Shown piece after piece: positions 45,171 to 52,862 of a DNA stretch of 64,000 bases (the stretch's first letter is position 1; every line of letters begins with the position of its first letter). Both the position numbers and the translations under genes were made by a program. The notes beneath the pieces were generated by a model. It was not told the DNA's origin and did not search any database. It worked only from the letters and a program-made list of their open reading frames with translations. Origin of the DNA: Synechococcus sp. HK01-R (GTDB taxonomy: Bacteria; Cyanobacteriota; Cyanobacteriia; PCC-6307; Cyanobiaceae); NCBI RefSeq assembly GCF_014217855.1, contig NZ_CP059059.1, positions 1,674,001 to 1,738,000 of the forward strand. Direction: 5' to 3'.

Positions 45171-48100
45171 CTATCCGCTGATCGGCCAGAGGTACACAAG
45201 CCCGGCCGGCTCCAACCGGTGGGTCACCACCCGGTAGCTGTCGACGATCCGCTGCGGCTCACTGCCGAGCTCAGCTTCGATCGTTTCCAGCCTGCGCTCC
45301 CAGTGCCGTTGATCAGATCGCAATTGGGCGTGCTCTTTCTTGGACAACTTGGAGAGGTCGAGCGCTGGCACATCCACCTGATCAGCAAGGCCAGGAATCA
45401 GACCCGTTGGCTCGGCATCAGCCGCCTTTTTCTCCAGCTTCCCAAGCTCCCTGGTGCGTTGGCGCAGGGTTGCATTGATGCGCTTGCGCTGGCCGCGGAG
45501 CACATCCTTGAGGGCCTGAGCTTCCGTGCCGCCCCGCTGCTTCAGCAGCTCTGCCGCGGCTACCAATGCGGTCTCCGACTCCTGCTTCAGCAAGGGCAAC
45601 AGAGCCTGCACGTCGTGTTCGGCCATGGCCTGGAAGCGTCCGGTGTCGACATTGGGGAGACCACCGCTCTCCGCCTCCTTCAAGGCATCTTGAAGCAGTT
45701 TCCACGTGGCCTCTTTCGTGGCTGCTGGCAGTGGCTGCAGCGCGCTCTGCCGGGCATCGCCTGGATGCCAATCGGCCACCACCGTGATCAGCTCGTCATG
45801 CAACCGGGCAGCACCCTGACCGAACAACGACAGGCGCCCAAGCACCACAACCTTGGGCTGGGGATCACGGCTGGGCAGGACGCAGGCCCGGCTCAGTTCG
45901 TGGTGCAGAAAGCCTTGGCTGAGGAAACGGCTGAGGAGGCGTTGGGCCAGGCGGTGCTCGAGATGCAGATGCACCGACTCAGCACTCAGCCGCCCGGGGT
46001 CGGAGAAGATCACAGGGCGTACTGGATTCTCCCGGCGCCATTCATCGAGATAGGCCTTGGCAGGTTTCACACCCCGCAGGCTGTCGAGGGTGTTCTCCCA
46101 GCTCTTGTCACGCGTCTTGGCAGGCAATTCCTCTGGATTGGTTAGGCGCCAGCAGGTTTGACCGCGCTCGTCGGTGTGTTGCTCCAGCCCCGAAACACCC
46201 AGCAGATCCAGGGAGCAGTTGAGGGCCTGACGGAAGCGGTCGTGGGCAAAGGCAAGCCACTGTTTCGACTTCGACAGCAGCTGCCGGAGAGCATCCTGTT
46301 GCTGCTCGAGTTCCGCCACACGCCGGCTGGCTTCCAGCTCTTCTCGAGCTTTGGTGAGCAGCACGCCGCGTTCGGTGGTGGCTGAATCCATTCCCTCGAG
46401 TTGGCCCTCCAACTCGTCGAGGTTGTCCAGGTCGATCCCAGCCTCGAACGCCTCATCCACTTGGCGCTGCACCAGTGGAGAGAGGGATCCCAACTCCTGT
46501 CGGATCACTTCCGTCTTTTTGACCAACACGTCCATCACCCGATCTTCTGGGCGGTCTTCCAGCAGGAAGTAGTGGCACCACACCTGCGGGGCCTGCTGCA
46601 GCTTGCGGTCGATACGCCCGTTGCGCTGCTCCAACTTGCTGGGATTCCAGGGGATGTCGAAGTGGATTAAGTGCTTGCAGTGGTTCTGCAGGTTCACCCC
46701 CTCTCGGGCAGCGTCGGTAGCGATCAGGATCCGCAACGGCTCTTGATCAGGGTCGGCGTTGAACTGAGCCTTCAGTCGTTCGCGGTTCTCCTCGCTCATC
46801 CCTCCGCTGAAGCTGGCCACTCTTTGCTGGGCTTCTCGCTCCCCAAGTAGTGCCCCCAACTGCCGTTCCAGGTAGCGCTTGGTGTCGACGTAGTCCGTGA
46901 AGATCAACAGCCGGGTGGGATTCCACTGCAGGTCATTCGTGCCAAGCCCTGAGCAGAGGTGCTGTTCCATCCATTCCTGCAGCATCTCGATGCGTGGATC
47001 TGGCCTGCCTCTCTGGGCAGCGGCGATTGAAGCCATCTGCTCCAGCAGTTGCTGATCGCTTTGATCTGCCGCGATGGTCTGGCGCAGGGCAGCCCGGGTC
47101 TGAGCTTCCTCCAGATTCAGCACCTCGTCATCGTTGAGTTCCGCGAGATCGCTGTCGGCATCAACGCCGCCTTGAAGTAGCTCAAGCTGGGCATCCCGTT
47201 TCTGATGTTGCTTCTCGGCCAAGGTGCGTTGGTGCACCGCCAAGGTGCGCGCGAAGGCTTCGATCGAGCTGAGCAGACGCTTCTGCAGGTTGGTGATCAC
47301 CAGTCGGTCGGCGTTTAGCTGGCGCTTGGTGGCCCCTTCAGCCAGCAGCCTGCGCTCCCTTTGTTTTCGGTACTGCTGAAGCAACCGGGAGAGTGCCAGC
47401 TCTGGGGTGTCAGCTGAAAGCGACCCCTTGGGCTTCTTTAAGGGCTCAACGATCCGCTCTGGGAACTCTTCGCCAATGCGGCGTAGGTCGTCTTTCAGGC
47501 GGCGGACGAGGACTGAATCCAGATCCCCCTGTGCGAACGGCACCCCACGGGTGAAGCGCGCTGGATCCAACAACTCCAACAACGCTGTGAAGCTGTTGCT
47601 GTGGCCGTTGTGGGGCGTCGCACTCAGGAAGATCCGGTGCTCGAAGCGTGGTGCCAGATCCCGGAGGCTGCGCGTCAAGCCTGAATCAATGGCGTAGCGG
47701 AGGCTGTTGCTGGCAGGGGCCGCATTGTGGGCTTCATCCAGGATCAGCAGGCTCTGCAGAGGGGCCTGGTCTTCTCCTCCTCGGCCTTGCTCGAGCCAAT
47801 CAATCAGCGGTGCGGCGTAGTCGCTGTTGCGCAGGAGCGCATGGGAGATCAGGAAGCGGTTCCCTGTGCTCCAAGGGTTGGTGCCATAACCACGCTCCTG
47901 GCGCACCTTGGCCACATAGGCCCGGTCCATCACGGTGAAGGCCAAGCCAAAGCGGCTCGCCATTTCTTCTTGCCACTGACGCAGCACCGAAGGAGGGCAG
48001 CTGATCACTACCCGCCGGATCCGTTGCCGCAGCAGCATCTCCCGCAGGATCAGACCCGCCTCAATCGTCTTGCCCAGGCCCACGTCATCAGCGATGAACA

Positions 48101-48503
48101 GCCCCACGCGAGGCATCTGCAGCGCCTTGCGGAGCGGTTCAAGTTGATAGGCCTTCACATCGATCCCAGCCCGATAGGGGGCCTGGAAGAGCTCAGCATC
48201 GGTAGCCGTAACGCAGTTCCAGCGGAGGGTGTTGAGGTACGCCGAAAACTGCTTGGGCTGATCGAAGCCTCTCTGGGCCACTACCTCCCAGCTGCTCTCA
48301 CCCAGTACCTCGAAATCGATCTCGCGCTCAAGGAACACCGTGAGCCGCTGGCCGATCGCCTGGTCTTCCATGCAGGCCATCGCCACCACCGTGTCGGCAC
48401 CGGCCTCAACAGGCGGCTGCACCTCTTCAACGAGGTAGCGGCGGGTGCGGCAACGGACGACCGAGCCGGGCTTGAGTTTGGATCTAGGCGAAGCGACAGG
48501 CAT
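45171..48503 (-). CDS. drmD: DISARM class 1 SNF2-like helicase DrmD
   Basis: 1110 residues, SNF2/SF2 type. Walker A is FIADDVGLGKTIEAGLILRE (about 139), the DEAH box LLILDEAHNAAP (about 254), motif III FLSATPHNGHS, and the C-lobe carries LLIFTDYVDTKRYLERQL and ATDAAREGVNLQN with EQRNGRIDR (about 600-640). Long coiled-coil-like stretches follow (670-780 and 1000-1080). DrmD defines class 1 DISARM together with DrmMI. It is the first gene of the operon, so the promoter must lie in 48504-49051. Confidence 0.93.
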   Translation of the reverse strand: MPVASPRSKLKPGSVVRCRTRRYLVEEVQPPVEAGADTVVAMACMEDQAIGQRLTVFLEREIDFEVLGESSWEVVAQRGFDQPKQFSAYLNTLRWNCVTATDAELFQAPYRAGIDVKAYQLEPLRKALQMPRVGLFIADDVGLGKTIEAGLILREMLLRQRIRRVVISCPPSVLRQWQEEMASRFGLAFTVMDRAYVAKVRQERGYGTNPWSTGNRFLISHALLRNSDYAAPLIDWLEQGRGGEDQAPLQSLLILDEAHNAAPASNSLRYAIDSGLTRSLRDLAPRFEHRIFLSATPHNGHSNSFTALLELLDPARFTRGVPFAQGDLDSVLVRRLKDDLRRIGEEFPERIVEPLKKPKGSLSADTPELALSRLLQQYRKQRERRLLAEGATKRQLNADRLVITNLQKRLLSSIEAFARTLAVHQRTLAEKQHQKRDAQLELLQGGVDADSDLAELNDDEVLNLEEAQTRAALRQTIAADQSDQQLLEQMASIAAAQRGRPDPRIEMLQEWMEQHLCSGLGTNDLQWNPTRLLIFTDYVDTKRYLERQLGALLGEREAQQRVASFSGGMSEENRERLKAQFNADPDQEPLRILIATDAAREGVNLQNHCKHLIHFDIPWNPSKLEQRNGRIDRKLQQAPQVWCHYFLLEDRPEDRVMDVLVKKTEVIRQELGSLSPLVQRQVDEAFEAGIDLDNLDELEGQLEGMDSATTERGVLLTKAREELEASRRVAELEQQQDALRQLLSKSKQWLAFAHDRFRQALNCSLDLLGVSGLEQHTDERGQTCWRLTNPEELPAKTRDKSWENTLDSLRGVKPAKAYLDEWRRENPVRPVIFSDPGRLSAESVHLHLEHRLAQRLLSRFLSQGFLHHELSRACVLPSRDPQPKVVVLGRLSLFGQGAARLHDELITVVADWHPGDARQSALQPLPAATKEATWKLLQDALKEAESGGLPNVDTGRFQAMAEHDVQALLPLLKQESETALVAAAELLKQRGGTEAQALKDVLRGQRKRINATLRQRTRELGKLEKKAADAEPTGLIPGLADQVDVPALDLSKLSKKEHAQLRSDQRHWERRLETIEAELGSEPQRIVDSYRVVTHRLEPAGLVYLWPISG

Positions 48504-49051
48504 CAGACCGGACTGTGACCTCGAGCTGCATCAGGCTCCACTTCAAGATGCCAGTGGTTATGGGGAGTTGTCTTCCCTCAGTTGAGGGATGACGCAATCT
48601 CTGCATCAAATCGAGAGATCTTCGAGCAGCCCTGCCACGCCAAGAGCCGTCGCCTCAATGTTCATGGCACCCTCCAAGGCTTTGCAGGCCGCGGCCATCA
48701 CAGAAGGAAGCTCTCGCCCTTGAAGGACGGCGCCGGCTTCAAGGGGATGCCTCACGCTCCATCGTCAATCAATCCCTAAAACCCCTTGAACCCAGTCAAT
48801 CAATACCCCTAGAAGCTTGGATCAGTGCTTCCAACGACCTCTTTAAACCCGGCGCCACCGACGGGATTTCAACCAGCATCCATCAATAAAAACTCTTTCG
48901 CCGGAAGTAAACAGCAAGCCCCAGCGCAGCAGCAAACAAGGCAAGGAAAGACATATCTCGACTCTCTTGAATCTTTAGATGGCGCAGACTCCTCGACCTG
49001 AATCCGTTATTCGCACGAGAAGAAGCTTCGACTTCACAAGTCGCTGGCATC
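48504..49051. other. intergenic region between DISARM and nuclease gene
   Basis: A divergent control region for the DISARM operon (minus) and the PD-(D/E)XK gene (plus). I see no recognisable promoter consensus. The only gene-like object is a 23-codon minus-strand frame listed separately. A plus-strand 65-codon frame has no family features and is not supported. Confidence 0.5.
48883..48954 (-). CDS. possible 23-residue hydrophobic peptide
   Basis: ATG at 48954 and TGA at 48883-48885 enclose a peptide that starts MSFLALFAAALGLAVYF and ends with a basic RRKSFY tail: one membrane helix with a positive end. A GAGAG sequence 7-11 bases before the ATG could serve for ribosome binding. The layout resembles small type I toxin or single-helix membrane peptides, but a chance frame cannot be excluded. 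Confidence 0.3.
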   Translation of the reverse strand: MSFLALFAAALGLAVYFRRKSFY

Positions 49052-49741
49052 TTGACCTCGCCCTCGACAACAGAAAAGATGGAGGCCCAAGCACTAAACC
49101 TGAAACAACGCCTAGAGCGCTATTGCCATGTCACTTGGCTCGCCCCATACCTGGCAGGAGAAAGGCATTGCCTGTTCAATCTCTACCTTCATGTCAATTA
49201 CTGCACCCCCCAATCTTCAGGAATACCTGGTGATTGGGTGACTAAGCATGAGCGCTTACTTCAATCAGTAGCTCGAACCCACTCAGAGAAGGGGCGGGTC
49301 GTACACATTGAGCAGGAGAACACCATGCGCCTACGTAGCAAGAATGGCGTCACCATCCATGGCCAGTGCGATGTGGTGGTCAGCGAAACAAATTCAATGC
49401 CAGGGATTATCTCGGATGCAAAAACAGGTCGCCCACGCGGCAAAGATCGCGCCCAAGTCCTCACATATATGGCCTTGGCTCCATATGCCACTGCACTAGA
49501 AGGTGTTCAACATCCACCCTGCGGTGAATTGGTGTATGCGAATGGAGATCGAGTTGAAATCCCTGCACTCGAGGCCGGGGTGGCATTCCAGCAACAGTTG
49601 TCAGATTTATTGAGCCTCACAGCTGGGCCACAACCTGAGCCATCCCCATCTACTAACGAGTGCCGCTTCTGCCGCCTTGCCGAAATCTGCCCTCACCGCA
49701 TAAGCGAAGAACCAATTCAAGAAACGGTTTCTTGGCTCTGA
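49052..49741 (+). CDS. Cas4-like PD-(D/E)XK nuclease family protein
   Basis: 229 residues. The catalytic core reads IHGQCDVVVSE, then IISDAKTGRPRGKDRAQVLTYMALAP, giving the D...D-A-K plus downstream Q-x-x-x-Y order of RecB/Cas4-type nucleases. The C-terminus has a Cys cluster (ECRFCRLAEICPHR) and the N-terminus another Cys (LERYCHVTWLAPY), the arrangement that holds a [4Fe-4S] cluster in Cas4 and AddB-like proteins. No CRISPR array or cas genes are in the window. It is probably an exonuclease used in element recombination or defence. Divergent from DISARM. The start could also be a few codons downstream. Confidence 0.72.
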   Translation: MTSPSTTEKMEAQALNLKQRLERYCHVTWLAPYLAGERHCLFNLYLHVNYCTPQSSGIPGDWVTKHERLLQSVARTHSEKGRVVHIEQENTMRLRSKNGVTIHGQCDVVVSETNSMPGIISDAKTGRPRGKDRAQVLTYMALAPYATALEGVQHPPCGELVYANGDRVEIPALEAGVAFQQQLSDLLSLTAGPQPEPSPSTNECRFCRLAEICPHRISEEPIQETVSWL

Positions 49742-49848
49742 GAAAAGTGAGTGATGCAGACCATCCATCGGTTATTCGCACGAAGAACTGAGGATCGACT
49801 GACTAGCAAGCAACACTGAAAAAACTTCCCGCCAAAGAGAAAACCACC

Positions 49849-50361
49849 ATGTCCCGTGAACGTGACCCCTATCGGCTTCCCCGCGCTGGCTGGGAGATCG
49901 CGCCTACGGCCGGCTTGGCCTCCATCGATCTGAACGGCAACCATGGCGCGCTGACCGGCGGTGAATTCATCGGCGAAAGCACCGTTGGCGGGATGGTCGT
50001 GTTCGCCATCTACCAAGCCCTGCTCACGGGCCTCCGCACCGAAGCCATGCGCAAGCGTGGCGAGATCGATCGGAGCACCCAGGTTCAAGCGATTGTGGCG
50101 AGCGTGTGGGAAACCACCAAGCAGGGGGCTGCCGTGAGTGCAGTGCTCAGCGTGGTGCTTTTCGTCTTCCCCTGGTTGGGGTTTCCGCTCAGCCTGATCG
50201 GCATGGTTGGCCTTGGTAAAGCCTCGATCGACCTCGTGCACGCCTTCTGGGATGGGCTCAGCGAAGAACAGCGCTCGGATCTTCACCGCGCCGCCTTTGA
50301 TGCGGGGGTCAGCCTGAGTCAGCTGCTTGGTGGGGCAGCCCCTGCCAGCCAATCGGCATGA
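49849..50361 (+). CDS. membrane protein of unknown function, first of a pair
   Basis: 170 residues. After a soluble N-terminus (LASIDLNGNHGALTGGEFIGESTVGG) come one hydrophobic helix (GMVVFAIYQALLTGL), a charged segment of about 25 residues, and a long hydrophobic region (AAVSAVLSVVLFVFPWLGFPLSLIGMVGLGKA) that can form two helices. The ATG at 49849 follows no clear ribosome site. It overlaps the next gene by 4 bp (ATGA). The pattern of helix - charged loop - double helix is repeated in that neighbour. Function unknown. Confidence 0.62.
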   Translation: MSRERDPYRLPRAGWEIAPTAGLASIDLNGNHGALTGGEFIGESTVGGMVVFAIYQALLTGLRTEAMRKRGEIDRSTQVQAIVASVWETTKQGAAVSAVLSVVLFVFPWLGFPLSLIGMVGLGKASIDLVHAFWDGLSEEQRSDLHRAAFDAGVSLSQLLGGAAPASQSA

Positions 50362-51044
50362 GCCGGCCGTTTGCCATTGGGCTCACCTCAGCTTTCATCA
50401 CACGTCTGAGCGAGCAGTCTCTGGATCCGAGCGTTGTGGCCGTGCTCAAGGAGCGGCTCGCTGCCCATAGCGCCGAACTACAGGGGCAGCTGCCAGAGCT
50501 TCTGCTCCGCAGTGATAGCCCCGAGGAAGCAATCCGCAGCTGGTTATCCGACAAGGATCTCAGCCACTGGATCCCTCAATCCCAAGGAGGTTCAGCGCAA
50601 CAAGGCTGGCAGTTTGAAACTGCCAGCTGGAACCGAAGCCGCGGCGGCGAACCGATGAGCGCCGTTGATGTGGGGCGAGCCCATATCGATGGGGGCATCG
50701 ATGCGTTTGCTGCTCCAGGTGTGGCGGCCGACATCGCTGGTCACTGCCTGGAGGCCGCTGTTCTGGCAGCGTTGATAGCGATGGCTTGGGAGCTGCTCCG
50801 GAACAAGGAATCTTGGAGGCGGGCTACACCTATTGAGCGTCAGCAGAGGCTTCACCACATCTTGAAGAGTGCTGGCATCGCTGCGCTGAGCGGGGCATCC
50901 TTGTCGCTTGCTATCAGCGTTGCTCTAGCGCTCATTCCGGGCGGGCAGCTCTGGCTGGTCGCCGGTGCCATTTGCAGTGCGGCAAGAGCGTTACCTGGCA
51001 ATGGCGAGAGGGCATTTGATCTGAGGAATCTTTCGAAGCAATGA
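50358..51044 (+). CDS. membrane protein of unknown function, second of a pair
   Basis: 228 residues, coupled to the previous gene. The first 100 residues are soluble and helical (EQSLDPSVVAVLKERLAAHSAELQGQLPELL). The last 130 residues repeat the layout of the neighbour: an MSAVDVGRAHIDGGIDAF segment, one helix (AAVLAALIAMAWELL), a basic loop (RNKESWRRATPIERQQRLHHILKS), then a double hydrophobic region (AALSGASLSLAISVALALIPGGQLWLVAGAI). The two proteins may be distant paralogs forming one membrane complex. Not recognised as a known family. Confidence 0.6.
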   Translation: MSRPFAIGLTSAFITRLSEQSLDPSVVAVLKERLAAHSAELQGQLPELLLRSDSPEEAIRSWLSDKDLSHWIPQSQGGSAQQGWQFETASWNRSRGGEPMSAVDVGRAHIDGGIDAFAAPGVAADIAGHCLEAAVLAALIAMAWELLRNKESWRRATPIERQQRLHHILKSAGIAALSGASLSLAISVALALIPGGQLWLVAGAICSAARALPGNGERAFDLRNLSKQ

Positions 51045-51416
51045 CAAGCCGGGAACCCATAGAGAATCAACCCTCAAACTTGCCAATTAGAAGGGGCTCA
51101 CACCAGCCGTCATAGAACTTCTCCACGATCAATCTCTGCCAAGAGACCGATTTTTTGATCCGAAGAGACAACTCAAAACCCTGCCGAACATTGATCATCC
51201 CACTCGCGCACTATCCCAAGACAAGAACAAGCACCCTGGAAGAAGCTAAGGAATACTGAAAACTCTGGCAGGGTGCATAGAGAGACGATAGCAACTAACA
51301 AAAAATAGCAAGATTTCCTTATCCACAGAAGCCTCAAAGCTCATGATAGAGATACAAATTCAATGGGTATATTAATTAGCGACTATAAGCAAGAGACGCT
51401 TAGAAGTTGACCATAA
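51045..51416. other. AT-rich intergenic region
   Basis: No gene seen between the converging membrane-protein and 476-aa genes. It contains an 8-bp inverted repeat GCACCCTG/CAGGGTGC (51231-51238 and 51269-51276) with a 30-base loop, and a perfect DnaA-box sequence TTATCCACA at 51319-51327. Base composition is clearly more AT-rich than the flanking plus-strand genes. Confidence 0.5.
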
Positions 51417-52847
51417 TCAGAAGGGGCAGTCCGGCTGTCTATTCTTCGAAAGAATCTGATCGATGCGCTCGCGGTACATGCGCTCTTGCTCGTCAAGCAT
51501 AAAGGATCTATTAGTATTTATAATTCTTGAAACGAACTGATCTGTCTGTTTTAGCTGGTCGTAGCTGCAAACCCCTTCCTGAATCGCTGGCGCGACAATT
51601 GGCGACTGCAGGATGCAGTTATAGAACTCAAAACGCGAGTCTATCCTTTTAAGGTTATTGCGCATTTCGCTGCAGAGACTTCGCAGCTCTGAGAGGATTT
51701 TCTGAGAACTATTTCCAGCCGTAGGCGGCTGCGAGAAAGCTGAAGTCTGTGAGTCAGACTTCATGCTATTTGCATGACTGAATCTCCTTTCTGCTCCCCC
51801 ATTCGAATCCGCACTTTGGCGCACGTAAAGGCCTCCATGAGAGGTGTCGCTGTTTGGCGCCTGCCTCCCAAGGAGTGCCTGTAGAACGTCTTCAATATTC
51901 TTATTCTTCCAAGGATCAAGCAAAGAGTTACTTAAGTCCTCTGCGGCGCTGGTGATCAATGAGTTTATTCGCTCTTCCAGCCAAGCAAAGTAAGATCCGG
52001 ACTCATCATGGGCTTCACGGATTGCATCGACAATCTCGTACAGATCAGTTTTGGAGATAGTGCTAGATGCAGGGTTTTCCCTTTCTGTTGCTGGTTGCTC
52101 ATTTGCTGACGCACTCACTGGTATGGCGCCGAGCGCACTGCTTGCGTCATGATGCGGAGGCCTCAACGCATCAAATATATCTACAGAAAGGCCTTCAAAT
52201 CTTTCAATATGACTTTTAATCATTGGCAGGGACTCACCCTGTTCGTTTACCGGGCCATTGGTGATCCATCCTCTACTGCACGTGAATTTCAAGCAATTAT
52301 CAACAAGCTGCTTGAAACGACTCATGAGCGAATGGTGATATGTATAGAAAGCTTTATCGGTGCCATCTTGGAGTTTGCGATGGCTTTTGCGGTTGCGGAA
52401 AGAGACCTTGAGCAGCCCTGCCAACTCAACTATCTCTTGAAAGTCAAAGGTGAAATCACTTATTGTATCAACAATATTTGCATTCCTGATTTCGTTCGAA
52501 ATCTCTTTTTTATTCCAGATAAGCATGCTGAGAATATTTCTTGTACTGACCTTTCCATCAAAATCCTGCAGCAGGCCTACTGCTTTAGAAAGTTCGACAT
52601 TTTTGTCGCGTATGTCCTGAATACATTCTTCAAAGAACTCAGAATCTACAACATAGCGAAGAGCCTTTTCAGGATCATCCCTTACGGTTGCAGCACCCCT
52701 GCCAGGAACGGAGCCATTATTGTATACTCCATCTCCTTCAAACCTAACGCCGAGGCCCTTGCATAGGTCAAAAAGCGAGGCAAGAGAAATAAGAATCCCC
52801 GTTGTAAGCCACGGCTCCCTGGGGTCATTAAATGGATCGAGTTGCAT
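51417..52847 (-). CDS. unrecognised 476-residue protein
   Basis: Largely helical; three parts can be seen. Residues 1-215 form an alpha-rich domain (PWLTTGILISLASLFDLCKGLGV, YVVDSEFFEECIQDIRDKN, TRNILSMLIWNKKEI). Residues 240-385 include a Ser/Asn-rich low-complexity linker. Residues 385-476 are helical with coiled-coil potential (KILSELRSLCSEMRNNLKRIDSRFEFYN, ending EQERMYRERIDQILSKNRQ). No family, signal or membrane segment. It lies 15 bp downstream of the kinase-WYL gene, in one transcript with it. Its codons are visibly more AT-rich than those of DISARM, suggesting a separate origin. Confidence 0.7.
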   Translation of the reverse strand: MQLDPFNDPREPWLTTGILISLASLFDLCKGLGVRFEGDGVYNNGSVPGRGAATVRDDPEKALRYVVDSEFFEECIQDIRDKNVELSKAVGLLQDFDGKVSTRNILSMLIWNKKEISNEIRNANIVDTISDFTFDFQEIVELAGLLKVSFRNRKSHRKLQDGTDKAFYTYHHSLMSRFKQLVDNCLKFTCSRGWITNGPVNEQGESLPMIKSHIERFEGLSVDIFDALRPPHHDASSALGAIPVSASANEQPATERENPASSTISKTDLYEIVDAIREAHDESGSYFAWLEERINSLITSAAEDLSNSLLDPWKNKNIEDVLQALLGRQAPNSDTSHGGLYVRQSADSNGGAERRFSHANSMKSDSQTSAFSQPPTAGNSSQKILSELRSLCSEMRNNLKRIDSRFEFYNCILQSPIVAPAIQEGVCSYDQLKQTDQFVSRIINTNRSFMLDEQERMYRERIDQILSKNRQPDCPF

Positions 52848-52862
52848 GAGAAGTCAGGGGGA

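Noticed and set aside
48582-48779. 65-codon plus-strand frame between DISARM and the nuclease gene
   Set aside because: Random-looking composition, no recognised motif and no ribosome site.
49052-49741. Part of a CRISPR-Cas locus
   Set aside because: No repeat array and no cas1, cas2 or effector gene anywhere in the window.
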